Shown here piece after piece: positions 12,050-24,634 of a stretch of DNA of 64,000 nucleotides. The stretch covers positions 1,116,001 to 1,180,000 of the forward strand of contig JAJSPD010000004.1 of NCBI GenBank assembly GCA_021307315.1, in the 5' to 3' direction. The notes beneath the pieces were generated by a model, which was not told the origin of the DNA, searched no databases, and worked only from the letters and a program-made list of their open reading frames with translations. The first letter of the stretch is position 1, and each line of letters begins with the position of its first letter. The stretch is from Bisporella sp. PMI_857 (lineage: Eukaryota > Ascomycota > Leotiomycetes > Helotiales > Helotiaceae). The position numbers and the translations under genes were made by a program.

Positions 12050-12699
12050 CAAGTATCAATTTGCCTTCTACTTTTTGCCCCCTTTTCATTGGGCAGACAG
12101 ATAACTGGCCACCCGGCGCGGAGCAGACCAACGCCAAACCCGTGCTTGTCGGACCCCAGCAGCCAGGATCAAGGCATTATACCAGATTGGGAGAGTCTCC
12201 CCTGCCCCTTGCCCTTTCTTTCCCCTGAAGGTTACGCGCCTGAGGCTTTACTCGATCTCCATCTGGACCCCCCCCTACTGTGCTTGAACATATTAGACCG
12301 TGGTAATCTCCCGCACTTCTCCCCTACCAGTCAATTGTTCTTTTTGTGCTCTGTATTCATATTGTCCTTCTAAGATTCTCATCGCACCTTTTATTTTCAC
12401 CTTAAAATTTCGCCTCGCTTCGCGTCGCTGGTAATTGACGGGATCCTCAATAGCCCAAAAATAAAATAAAAACTCTAATCACTGTCAGGGGGACCAAGCA
12501 ACGCGTACCGCTTGACCCTCAACTAGAAATATCCTCCGCGACCTGCCTCACAACATCGTTGGCACTTTCGCGACATATGATTACTTCCTTATAGGAATAG
12601 CCTCTGTGCTTGTGTGCAACAGGCGTGGAACCTCTACAAAGTAACCATATTGGGCACAAACAACCACGTTTGGTTATAACTAGAGAGGATCGCAGAGCG

Positions 12700-15600
12700 A
12701 TGACAAGCTCGCCACCAGGATCGCCTGCGGGCGTGCCTGCACGGCCTGCAAGCGCGATTATGAGACCTCCAAGGACGAATAGTCGCATGAGTATGACGAG
12801 CAAGGTTGGAGGAGCAAGTAGAGCGTCCGACGAGGATGGCAAAACTTCGGTCAAAGTTGGTAAGTTTGTGGTCAATAAGCCAGCCTTCCGGGCTAATATA
12901 TGTTTCCAGCTGTTCGTGTACGACCACCTCTTAGACCAACAGATCCTGGTTATGAACTTATTCCTCAAAGATTTCAACGATCTATGGTACAAGTCACTTC
13001 ACCCACAAATTTAGCTATCGAGTCCCCTCAAGGTCGTAAACTGTTTGTCTTCGACAGAGTGTTTGGAGAAGATATCAATCAAGAGGGTATTTGGGAATAC
13101 CTGGTAGAGAGCACGACTTCTTTCGTCCAGGGGTACAATGTATCCTTGCTTGCCTATGGACAGTCTGGGGCAGGAAAATCGTATACTATGGGGACCTCTG
13201 GACCGAATGAGCAAGGTGAACTAGAATCTATGGGTAAGCTGCTTCCGCCCTAGCGATTGGATTTCTGCTGTGGCGGTGCTACAAATACTTCTAGGCGTGA
13301 TTGAAACTAATCTAATATTGTGTTAGGGGTTATCCCACGGGCCGCTACAGCGCTCTTCGAGAAGCTAGAAGGAGGAAAACCGATCAATAATCGAGCTTCA
13401 ATGTCAGGACTTCGAACCCCGACGAGATATTCAGTAAATGCCAACTCCATCATGTCAAGAACAACAGAAAAGAACTGGACGCTCAAGGCAACGTATGTGG
13501 AGATTTACAACGAACAATTACGAGATCTCTTGATACCGGAGCATGTACCACAGCATGAGCGAGGCTCTGTAACAATCCGAGAAGATACAAAGGGGCACAT
13601 ACTTCTTACTGGATTACATCAAGTGGAGATTAATTCGGTGGATGATCTTATGGCAGCGTTGAATCTTGGGTCCATGATTCGTCAAACCGACTCAACTGCA
13701 ATCAACGCCAAATCTTCCCGTTCACATGCGGTATTCAGTCTTAACCTCATTCAACGCAAAAGTAAACTGCAAACAGTTACAGGCGCAGAGAAGCGATTCT
13801 CAGTACCACTAGAGGCAATGACTGGTGGGGACACCATGGTCACGATTGACAGCAAGCTCCATTTTGTTGACTTAGCTGGAAGCGAGAGACTGAAGAATAC
13901 CGGCGCGCAAGGAGATCGTGCTAAAGAGGGCATATCAATCAATGCAGGTCTTGCCAGCCTTGGAAAGGTCATTTCTCAACTTTCTTCACGGCAGGCCGGA
14001 TCGCATGTCTCCTATCGTGACTCAAAGCTCACTCGATTACTCCAAGACTCTTTAGGGGGTAATGCAATCACGTATATGATCGCTTGCGTAACCCCAGCAG
14101 AGTTTCATCTCAGTGAGACTCTAAACACGGTGCAATATGCGCAACGTGCTCGCGCAATTCAGAGCAAGCCTAGAATCCAGCAAACTTCGGATGAGTCTGA
14201 TAAGGTAGCATTGATTGAACGCTTGAAGGCGGAAGTTGCCTTTCTTCGTGAGCAAATTCGAAGCACTGAACGTGGACCAGGTGGAGACCGCAATCGCTCT
14301 GGGCATGCCGCGACTGAGCGGCCGGAGCGTCAGAATGAGCGCGAGGTTGAGCTTCAAAACCAACTTCTAGATACACAGGAGAATTATACCACGCTCAGTC
14401 AACGACATGCAAAGCTTATTTCCGAAATGGCGAAAGCAAGAGATTGCGAACTTGCCGACAACCAAGCCCTCGAGAACACATTGGGGGATAATGCCACAGA
14501 GCGTTTGAAGCGATCGAACTCATTCGCTGAGGCTGTTGAGCAAGTTGTGCTGGAATATGAAAAAACAATCCAGAGTCTTGAACAATCTCTCTCTAGCACC
14601 AGATCAACTTTGTCTAGCACTGAGACTATCCTCCTCGAAAAGGAAACTAAATGTGCTTACGTAGAGACTGTGAACCAGCAGCTTCAAGCTCGTATACAGA
14701 AATTGATCGACCGAGAGTCTAGCACAGAACATTACTTGCATGACTTGGAGGCCAAACTTGATGGCCACACCTCAGGGGAAGAAAAGAATTCCGCGATTAT
14801 CATGGAGCTACGTAAAGAAATTGCTCGAGTTCGTGAAAACGAAGCTAGTTGTGAAGACTATATTTCAACCTTGGAGGAACGTTTGGCTGAGGCCGACCAG
14901 GACACTGAACTTATGCAAAGGGAGATCGACAGACTGGAGCATGTTGTTGAACGGCAGCGAAGTCTTGGGAAGCTGGACAATTTGCTCTATGAGCTAGACC
15001 ATATCCAACAGGATAGTAAAAGCGTGGAAGGAGATGGTTCAACCGGGGACGGAATGCATACTTCTATTGAACACTCACGACATCAAAGCATGGCCAGCAA
15101 GCATAGCCACAAGGATGTTATTCTTGAGACTGAAGATGAAGAAGAGTATTCTCAATTACCCCCGAATCGTGAGAATTCTCATCGATCCATTATTGAGGGC
15201 CCAGTTGACAACGGCGAACCAATCGATTTGGACACTTCTGATGAGGTACCGAACGATAAAGTAACTAAGTCATCACAAACTCCTGCGCAGACCAAATTTG
15301 TAGAGGACAAACTGGAAACCGTCACTCAAGAATTGTTCGATCTAAAAGTCGAGCACGAATCAACCGTTACTGAATTCGACCTCCTATCACAAAAATATGA
15401 GGAGGCATTGCGCAAAATAGGTGAGCTTCAGGACACAGTTGATGAATCCCGTTATCCAACCAGGAACCGAGACTCCGTCTTGTCATTATCTTCACCGGTT
15501 ACGACAAGACCTACTTCTTTTTTAGCAGACGCGAGGGTGAACGAGCTAAAAGACGGAGGACAGTATTCATCCTCGCGGTCGCTTTCATCGGAATTGTCCT

Positions 15601-18063
15601 CGGTTGGGGAGCCCAGCTCTATGGAAGTATCTGATGCTGAAGCCGCGAACAAGAAGTCGGAGCCCATGGACGTGGGAAATGACGATGCCATTGAGGAGAC
15701 GATAGCGGTGGAGGTAGAGAACCTGAGGAGGCTTGCAGCAGAGAGAGAGCAGGCACAGCAGCAGTTAGCAGAAAAGTATGCCCACCTAGAGCAACAGCAC
15801 GAGATGACCCTTGATCTTGTAGAAGAGCTCAAGTCGGATGTCGCTAAGGCCAAGATGAATGAGTCTCCATCTCCTACCACGCCAATCATTCGCCGGAAAT
15901 CGAGCCAAAATGTTATGGTTATAGACAGAGCTCACCGTGCATTTGCAACTCTACGGAACATAGCCACTGAAAGCTTTGAGTCGCATCCAGATATCATGGC
16001 CAACTTCGAACTCAACCTAAACACAGCGATGCATGAATTGCATACTCGTTCAGAGAGAGTACAAGAATTAGAGGCAGATATTACGTCAGTCAAGAAGGAG
16101 ATGGAAACGAAGATGACCATTATCTCCGGGTTGACTCGTGAACGATCAAGTATGAAAGCATCTCCAATGGACATCTCGGTGGTATCTAGAATGCGCGATC
16201 AATTAATGCAGAGTGAGAATCAGATCAAGGAGCTGCAGGTATCTCAAGCAAGCCGGGAAAAAGATTTACAAGCGGAAATTGAATCGCTCCGTACATCTGT
16301 CGATAATTATGCGAAATTAGCCGATAGCGATGAATTTAAGGAGATCCAGGAGAAGAAGATTATGGACTTGGAAATGGAAGTAGCGAATTGGCAAGAGAAG
16401 CATCAGGTCGCACTGTCTTCCATGGAAGAGTCTGAGCAACATCTGCTCAAGACTATCAATGAGATGGAGCAGCAGATATCATCTCTCGGAAATGATCGAA
16501 ATGCAAATGAAGATATCGTCAGCACATTGCGCAAGGAGGTCGATGACCACAAGGCGGTTCTGGCAACTAATGCCAGTCGTGTAGCTGAGCTTGAGCAAGC
16601 ACATACTTTGGCTAAAGAGCATATCGATGAGGTGACCAAGAGTCGGGATCTCGCTCATACTGAAGTTGAACACCACAAAGGGATTATTAGCAGACTAGAA
16701 GAGCAAATTCTTGAGCATGAAACTGCAGTTAAGGCCCATCATGATGGGTTGAGCCTATTACGAGACACACATGCTAAAGAGCTTAAGGATGTCAAGGATT
16801 CTTTCACCACTGACAAAGAGGCGCGATTAGCAGAGCTTAGGTCCAAGCATGAACAAGACGTCTCTGCCCTTCAAAAAGACCTCGTTGAGGCTCGGGATGA
16901 ACTGACCAAAGTTGCTACGCAAGTTGCGTCTGCTCTTGGTGTGAATGTTAGTATGGAAAAGCTCCAAGAGAAAATCGCAGATCTTATTTCAGACCAGCAA
17001 GCATTACGTCAGGAACAAAGTAAGAGCAACGAGCTCGAGCACCATATCGCTGAGCTTTCTACACTCAATGACACAGTCATGAAGGAGCTCGAGACCGTTA
17101 AGAGTGATTTGGCCGACTTTCTCCTCCAGACGGCTGAGGGTGCCAATATCAAGGCTGAGCATGCAACAGTTTCTGAACAACTCGCGGCTCTCAAGAAGTA
17201 CCACTCTGAGCTGGAAACGAAGAATAAGAAGAACTCACGGCTTGTGGAGGAACTTGAAGATCAATTGGCCTCCAATTTCGACCAACATCAGATCGCAAAC
17301 AATCGTCTTTCTTCTTTGCAAACCGAACGCAACGCAGCCCTAGATGAAGCTAATGCAGCTCATGCAAGAGCTCAAGCAGAATTAGAGGCCATCAAAGAAG
17401 AATATGCCTCACTTCAGGTAAGAACTCTTGTTTTATACAAGCTACAACGGCTAACTTCAGCAGTCCAAAATTGAAGAGATGCAAGGCGAGCCTTTGTCCA
17501 ATGGCACTCAGCGGTCCAACTCGACGAATTCTGTTGTTCGTAAAACCGCATCAGTATCTTCTCTTCCCTCACCCCCGCCAGCCATTCCGTTACCCCCATT
17601 ACCTGGAAGTATTGGTACCACGTCCCCAACAAATGCAGCTGCGGTGCCAGTTCCTGCAACACCTACCCAAGGTAATCGTCCAACCAGCAAGGATCTTGCG
17701 CTAGCACAGATTCAAGAAGATCAGGAGGCTCGAATTCGCACGATCGAGAAGCATCTATTTGCTGAGAAACAGCTCACTACGACTCTCGAGGAGGCGCTTA
17801 CAGATCTGGAGAGGCAGAGCAACAAAGTCAAGGCCGATTGTGATGCATGGAGAAAACGGGCTAGCGAGCTCCAGGTTGAGCTGGATGCAGCCAAAGAGAG
17901 AGAAAGTAACGGCAATGCGGAAGAGAAGAATCGTTGGAGCATGCTGCGACTTGAAGAAGAGAGAACAAAGAGGCAAAACGCCGAGAAGGCTAGAGCGGCT
18001 TTGGAAGAGAGGATGAACGCCATCAGCAAGAAAAAGAAGAAGGGCAGCCTGAACTGCTTCTAA
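12700..18063 (+). CDS. Kinesin heavy chain, N-terminal motor, kinesin-4-like
   Basis: Four exons fit by phase: 12700-12859, 12910-13233, 13327-17417 and 17464-18063, for about 1,724 residues (CAGCAG at the last acceptor leaves one Gln uncertain). The motor spans about residues 52-415: AVRVRPPLRP, P-loop GQSGAGKSYT at 137-146, switch I NAKSSRSHA at 288-296 and switch II DLAGSER at 343-349. A very long, nearly continuous coiled-coil tail of Glu/Lys/Gln-rich heptads follows. It is broken near 1,375-1,425 by a Ser/Pro-rich stretch with PSPPPAIPLPPLPG. Placement in the kinesin-4 (KIF4/KIF21, chromokinesin) group rests on motor-first layout, tail length and motor sequence, and was not tested by a tree. 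The protein ends in a Lys run and GSLNCF. Convergent with the aminotransferase gene. Confidence 0.88.
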
Positions 18064-18769
18064 TAACATTCAACTCCTTATGGTCTTTCACGCTCGCCTT
18101 CGACGCATTATATTCTTTTCGAAAACATATTACTTGCATGTCGTCAATATGAGAGATGATGGACAACACCTGGTGGATATTCTGGTTTTATAGTTTCTAC
18201 TTTTATGTTTCTTACGTGCGAGGGATTTTACAAAGATACCACAGTTTCGGCAGGTGTTTATAGGTGCTTTCACTTGGCATATATACATATCTGCATAGCG
18301 CGAGAGGGCTCTAGCTCCTGTTTGCCTTTTTATTTAACTTCGTTTTAGGCAGGTTATGCATTGATGGATGATGATTGCGGATGGTTTAGAAGATGAGTGG
18401 ATCACGGCAGGTTATCTGATCAGGAAGAATAGCAGAGACCAGAAAATTTTCCAATGAAATGTTCAACAGACGTCGTGTTCGGCTTTCGTGATGTTACTTC
18501 TAATTAGTGTTTTCACGCCAGTGGATGTACTTTGACAGGAAATTACTATGTTGATAACTTTGGCTTTTCAATCGTAGCATGATTGAACTAAATTCAGAGG
18601 GGTTAGCTTGATATTATAGCATCAAGCAATAATGACTACTATCAGTAACCTTCCCCAGCCAGCCATGTCTTGTAGTAATCATCCCCAATACACATGCTCT
18701 TTAATGCAACAGTTGTGCACCTGGCTTAGGAATTATCTCATGCTCTTATTTACGATATACAGTCGTTGC
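18064..18769. other. Convergent 3' region, kinesin / aminotransferase
   Basis: About 700 AT-rich bases between two stop codons on opposite strands. They should hold both 3' ends. No further gene was recognised. Confidence 0.5.
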
Positions 18770-20327
18770 TCATCTAAACTCAGCCATGAACTCCTCGTGG
18801 AACTTAGTGATCCTTCCTACCCACTCGGTGCCTGGTGCAAGGAAAGTAGTTCTGAAGTGCAATGTGTTCTCCTTTTGCCCAAATCCAGATCCAGGAACTA
18901 CACAAACACCAGTTGCATTAAGAAGACGGAAGCAGTAAAACTCATCTGCAGAACGGCCTTCCTTTTTCGCAGCTTCTACTGCTTTTGGTGAGAGAGTGAT
19001 GGTTGGGAAGAGGTACATAGAGCCCTACAGATATTAATGACAAATCAAGCTGGAGAAGGACGGGTTAGTTACCTGTGGCTCAGCACACTCAACGCCTTCC
19101 ATCTGTTTGAACGCATCATTTAGTGCCGTTGCTCTCTTCTGGAGACCAGCAAAGATGGCGTCGTATTCTTGTTTATATAACTCATAGCTTGGCTCTCCCT
19201 CCTTTGGCGGGTTGACCATTAGCTCGACCAGACATTGCCCAATCACTGGCGCACATAAACTGATTGAGACAAACTTGTAAATTTGCTCCACAACCTCAGG
19301 GTCAAATCCGCACAACTCAAAGTATCCTCCTCGGTGGCCACATTCACCAACCATACCTTTCGAAATGCTATGTAGCGAAGCAAGCTCCACATATTTGTAT
19401 TTCTCGGGGTCATCCTTTTGTAGCATTCGTAGGACAGCTTTGAAGCTGTGAAACTTGCCCTTAAAAACATTGGTTTGGTAAACCTCGTCAGCTATCACAA
19501 CAAGCTTTTCCTGAGCGGCGAAATCAATGACCGCCCTGATGTCCTCTTCTGGAAGACTTGCTCCAGTGGGATTTCCTGGGTTGATGATGACAATCGCTCG
19601 CACATCTGTTCCTTGCGCTTTCGCCTTCTTGTATGCCTCCTTGATGGCAGCCAAATCCGTTCCCCAGTTCCTCGACTCATCTAAATAGTATGGAACGCAG
19701 GTGGCGTTAAGAACTGAGAGAGATGCAGTGTAAAGGGGATATTGAGGGATTGGCACAAGGACTCCAGTTTTTGGACCAGCACAAATAACGTGGAGGAGTG
19801 TGTTAACTCCAGAAGAAGCGCCCCCAGAAAGATATATATCCTTAACATCGGCAGAGAAACCGTCTCGTCCTAACCAATGTTAGTTGTGTCCACCTTTATG
19901 CGGGTTTCGTCTACTTACTCTCCAAGAACTTCGCAATGCTCTCCTTGATTCCCACAGCTCCAGCGCTGGCACTGTATGCTCCTACGGATCCAACCTGCTT
20001 CAGTAACCACCTTGCCCGGTCAATAACATCGCTTTTGTAACCCAACTGATTCAGCAGGACATCTTCCTTTTCCAACAGCGGCGGATACTCTAGCAAGCTC
20101 AAGACTTGTCGGAAGAAGGTGATTGGTTTTTGATCCAATTGCTGGGGGTTTCCAATGTTGGCAGAAATGACTTTGTCAAATGGTAAATCGGTGTCTCCTT
20201 TCGCTAGCTTGGCTCTGAATTCTTCTGAGCGAACTGCTAACTCGCCTCTCACGGCATACTTTGCCTCCTTGACATGAGGATTTATGTTGTTGATGTTTAG
20301 ACTACGAAGTTGAGTAGTACTGGACAT
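18770..20327 (-). CDS. ALT1: Alanine aminotransferase
   Basis: Three exons on the minus strand (20327-19919, 19869-19073, 19024-18770) join in phase to 486 residues. It is a class I/II PLP aminotransferase of the alanine type: GNPQQLDQKPITFFRQVL near the N-terminus, SGGASSGVNTLL, NPGNPTGA at about 233-240, DEVYQTN at about 264-270, and the PLP lysine in SLHSISKGM (about Lys307), followed by GYFEL. The C-terminal exon carries GSGFGQKENTLHFRTTFL. The enzyme interconverts alanine plus 2-oxoglutarate and pyruvate plus glutamate. The ATG chosen (20325-20327) gives MSSTTQLRSLNINNINP with no clear mitochondrial presequence. The frame is open 33 bases further upstream in the same exon. A cytosolic form is likely. 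Confidence 0.93.
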
Positions 20328-22067
20328 GGTGCGTGTAGACTGTGTTGATCGGGGACACAAACGGATAGAAATTCGAGGATTTTCTAGATATATACTTTGT
20401 CAGAGCAGTGTTTCAGATCGAACCCTATGAGGAATATATGGAATAAGTTACTCTCAAACCGCCCTCCAAAAAAAAAAAAAATCCAAAAAAAAGTGTACAT
20501 GCATGAGAAAAAAAAAGAGGAGGGTATCTGGATGACCCCGCCATCGATGTATCTAATGCACTGTAGAAGGTGCCTTGTCCCCCCATCTGGCCGACACCGG
20601 ATCCCTGAAGTCGTTGCAGAATCCCACGTACCTGAGCCCGAAAAGCAATATGATCGTGCGTGGGAGGAGGTGGATTTGATCACTTGCGCTGAAGGAAATT
20701 GTAGGAGGGAATGCGCGCCTCTCCATCCTTTTGACATAAGAAGCTGCGCCATGGTGAATCGTCCCATTGTTCGTTATGCCCCTGGCGCGTTGGTTGGCTA
20801 GAGAAAGCGATGTTATCGATCGCACATTGTTAGTTAATTGCACCAAGACGGCAGAAGCTCAGGATAAAGGCAATTGATGGCAGTGGGATGTGGGCTGGCG
20901 AAGATATGAAGGAAGGATCTGGTTTAAGAAGATAAGGCAGATAGCTAGATCTCTGTGTCAAAGTGAAAGCAATAGACTATAAGACGAATGCTGATAATAA
21001 GCAACTGAGATGAGTAAAGCAAGGGCGCTCGCTCCAATCCCCGATATGCCCTATCGCGATAAGAAGCCCCCTGAGCCATGAAAGCGGGGGAGGGAGACAG
21101 CACCAACCCCCTACAAAAGACAAAGACGGGACGTCGGATGTTGAGATTGATTGAAATAAGCATGAGGTGCTGTATATGCGATACTGTAGAAGGAGAGAGA
21201 ACTTGGTGTATCAAAGATGATGAGAAGGAAAGGGAGGAGAAGAAGAAGAAGAAGAAGAAAGGCGTCTCTCCCAAGCCGAAAAGAGATTCACGCTGGTCTA
21301 TTCTATATGGACAAAGGATGAATAACAAGTCTTTGTGCTGTATATGCTGTGTAACGAGTGAGAAGAGGGCATTTCATTCGTGAATCTGAAATGCACTGCA
21401 GTAGCATGGCTGGTGAGAATCGCAACAACTCAGGTAGAATTGATATAGATATATATAGATATGCCTAAAGGCGTTGTCTGAGGGCGATCGAGGAATATTC
21501 ATGCCAGCTATTCGGGGAGCCATCCCTTGTACAAATACTTGTATAGAAAGGAAAAGGCAGAATGAGGCTCCACGACCGTAGGCGCAATGCGGAAATCTAC
21601 TCCGATGCCTGTCCTGACCCGTAAACTGTCATTGTCACTTTAACTGTATATAACACCTACAATAATACTTACCCACTGGTCAATCCAGTACAGACGACTT
21701 CTGCTGTGATGCAGGGGTGGGCCGCCTCCCTTGTACTTCAGCCACTGCAGCCTGTGTTCTGCGGCCCTGTCAATCAAGCCTTACATCATCATGAAATCCA
21801 AACACCAAATCGAATCTTGGTTCAGTCGCAGATTTTGCTTCCTGAATCCAGCCCGAACAATGTATCCCCGCGAGGAGGAAATCTAAGAGCAGCACCTCCT
21901 TTGACAATTGCACAGGATTTTGCACCGCAAAGCTAATGCCGTGCCATCAGCTAGTTGTCCCGACATCATAAGATCGAACATCGACTACAAGTCGTTGTTG
22001 CGCTGGAGCATAGTCATAACAAGGAATTGCTTCATCCCTGCCAATACTCGCAGATATTCCAATCAAG
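20328..22067. promoter_or_regulatory. Divergent 1.7 kb region, ALT1 / MFS transporter
   Basis: The region between the two divergent start codons has no supported gene. It contains A-runs near 20468-20510, a GAA/AAG repeat at about 21240-21260 within a homopurine stretch, and a CT-rich leader-like sequence before the transporter. These would serve as promoters and 5' leaders of the two genes. Confidence 0.45.
21238..21261. repeat. (GAA)n homopurine microsatellite
   Basis: Seven to eight uninterrupted AAG/GAA units in a longer purine-only tract (about 21218-21261). On the minus strand, facing the aminotransferase, it reads as a TTC pyrimidine tract about 0.9 kb upstream of that start codon. 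Confidence 0.85.
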
Positions 22068-24274
22068 ATGGGACGAACTAGGCCTCTGCTATCTGCACGG
22101 AAATCGTCCGCATTGCTCCATTATCAGACGTATGTTACTTCTTCAAAACTCTTGCTTGATTTTAGCTATGTCGATACGTGCCAGATATGCGCCAGCTCTA
22201 AGCTACATCTAAAGGAATATATACTGATCCAAGTCTCTCAGATTTCCTACCCAGCCTCCAAAACGCCGCGGTCACCCACTCTCGCGCGGAAGCTCCTCTG
22301 GCCAGGACGGGGCGTCACCCGATGATAATGAGATTCTTCAGTGCTCGCCTTTGCCCTTCAGGCAGCTCATAGTACTCGCCGTCATAGCACTGGCAGAACA
22401 AACAGCCTTCAACTCAATTTCCCCTTACTTGCCAGAAATGACGTTGACTTTCCCTGAAGTGAAAGAAGGGCAGTTAGGATTATATGTTGGGACTATAGCA
22501 TCTTCATTTGCTCTGGCACAATTTGCTACAAATTTGTTCTGGGGTTGGCTGTCTGATCGCATTGGCCGGAAACCGGTCATCATGCTTGGAACTCTTTTGA
22601 CGTCTGCCTGCTTCGTTGCATTCGGATTCTGCAGAACCTTATGGCAGGCAATACTGGTACAGGTTCTCATGGGTTTGGTCAATGGTAACCAAGGAATCGT
22701 AAGTACCTGTCTTGGAGAGATCACGGATAAAAGCAACCAGAGCCAGGCTTTCACGTACCTTCCAGTCATATATGGACTTGGAGGAATTGTTGGACCAGCA
22801 CTAGGAGGGCTTTTGGTCTTCAAAGACGTTCCTTTCAAAAGAGGGAAGCCAAATCCATACCCTTATTTGTTACCAAATCTGGTTGGTGCAACGGTCCTGA
22901 TTATGGATCTGGTAGTTACGGCGTTTTTCCTAGAAGAGAGTTTAGAAGAAGCGAAAGATCTACCACCGCTCAAAAAAAGAATCAAGAACCTCTTTACCTG
23001 GCTTTGGCAATTCACAAGTGGTGCTTTGAGGCCGACCTATATTCGAGACTCGGTTGGCAGCAATTCTGGTGAAGATTCAGAGAGTCGCAGGCCCGTCGAT
23101 GCACCGGAATTGCTTGGGGCGGATCATCAGCTTACCAGGAAGGAAGTTCTAAACCGGGATACCATTCTCCTGTTGGCAACATATCTGATCTTCCAATTGT
23201 CCAATATCTCATTCAATACGTAAGTTTTGTTTTGCTACAACAATGTAGACGAAGGAAGTTCCCCAGCATCTCCTATGCCATGTGCTTTGCAGGGATCCAG
23301 TATACTCGTCGGCAAGGTTTAGATACTATTGGCGCTCAGGACCGTTCCTAGATTGGAAAACGATTGTCTGTTGCAAAACTAATTAGCAACAGGCTTTATC
23401 CAATCTATGGAGCAGCTCCTAGGCCTACAGGCCGCGAACTCAATCCAGAAGAAATTGGGCTTTCACTATCATTTGCAGGAATCGTCATGATCGTTTTCGT
23501 AAGTATTATCGAAACTAACCTATAACGATCTCGACCTTATCAGCCCAAGCTCTTTAATAATGCAATTACTGACCAAACGCCATTATAGCAAGTAGTGGTC
23601 TTTGGAAAACTCAAAGAGAAGATGGGAAATAGAAAGACCTACTGCGTTTCTCTATTCCTCTTCTTTCTTGCCATGATGATGATGCCTTGGATTGGTCATC
23701 GAGAGTCGAGTCCACCTTTTGAAATCGGTAATGGAACAGTTTGGCTGTGGGTCGAGCTTGGATTTGTATTGCTCGTGAAGACTATAGCTGCTGGTAAGTG
23801 CCTGACTTCCTTAGTAGAACGCTCCTTGCAAGATATGTTGCAAGAAAGCTTCTATCCAAGTTGCTTTGAAACCTCTGAGAAAGGTGCTAATACCGTTATT
23901 GCGTAGTTGGAGGGTTGACAAGTGCATTGTTACTCGTAAGTGCTATATAATTTATTTTTGCTCGACTACATTACATTTTACTGAGGAATAGCATGTAGAT
24001 CACGAATTCCGCACCCAACCATTCGATTCTCGGTACACTAAATGGGCTTGCGCAGACTCTATCTGCAGCTGGTCGAGCAGCAGGTCCGTTCATTTCAGGA
24101 GGCTTGTTCAGCATAGCGACACGCGTACGACCTAAAGGTGAGGCTTTAGCATGGGGCGTCTTTGGTGGTATTGCCTTTCTTGGATATATTGGAAGCCTTG
24201 GCATACGCGGAGAAAACCTAGAGAGCGACGGGTGGAATGAAGAAAGTGATACTAATGACGAAGAAGATGCTTGA
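22068..24274 (+). CDS. MFS transporter, ZIF-like / YCR023C-like
   Basis: Six exons fit by phase: 22068-22129, 22242-23219, 23393-23498, 23589-23793, 23907-23935 and 23999-24274, giving 551 residues. The N-terminus is a Ser/Arg-rich cytosolic tail; the helices begin at LPFRQLIVLAVIALAEQ. FNSISPYLPEM and the MFS motif A copy GWLSDRIGRKPV lie in the first half. A long charged central loop (about residues 225-300) separates two sets of about six helices. The tail is acidic (EESDTNDEEDA). The pattern matches the fungal family related to yeast YCR023C and plant zinc-induced-facilitator-like carriers; the substrate is not known. The 29-base exon 5 is small but phase-perfect and encodes GGLTSALLL, part of a helix. 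Confidence 0.85.
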
Positions 24275-24634
24275 AGTAGTTATGATTATATGCATTGAAG
24301 CGCCGGTTGTATATTGCTTGGGGATCCTGCATTGGCTTTGGGCGATTGTAGAAACATGTATCTAGATCAGATATCCTATCCTCGTTGGGCAGCACAAGCC
24401 TAAATTTATATAGAGATGGCACGATCCAATGATAAGAACGGATATGGGCCAAAATTGTCTGTATTTTGTAAGTCCTTAGCTGACTCAGTCCTAGCCATTC
24501 AGACGTATTCATGGATTTCCAATCGTACAATGTTCCGAAAGTCCCAACACATGAAAGTCAGATGTGTATCACATATTTTAATGAAAAGAACCCAAACTAC
24601 ATCTGACGTCTCAACAGCATCGAAAGATAGCCGT
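24275..24634. other. Spacer between MFS gene and rds1-like remnant
   Basis: About 360 AT-rich bases between the transporter stop codon and the end of the oppositely oriented pseudogene. Nothing recognisable is present beyond the expected 3' ends. Confidence 0.5.

Larger units (their letters stand above)
9634..12699. other. 3 kb gene-poor region before the kinesin gene
   Basis: No intact gene is supported. A stretch at about 10577-10745 reads as a plausible short protein piece (LINGVVKKGQKLLRDHVQAA) without start or continuation. Simple tracts include T7G20 at 11487-11513 and an AGCATC-type repeat near 12015-12049. The last few hundred bases are pyrimidine-rich and should hold the promoter and leader of the kinesin gene. 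Confidence 0.45.

Noticed and set aside
15452..15889. 145-codon minus-strand frame, Ser-rich
   Set aside because: It is the antisense shadow of the kinesin coiled-coil tail, where codon bias opens other frames.
20397..20801. 134-codon plus-strand frame
   Set aside because: It runs through A-rich low-complexity DNA in the aminotransferase promoter and shows no protein-like content.
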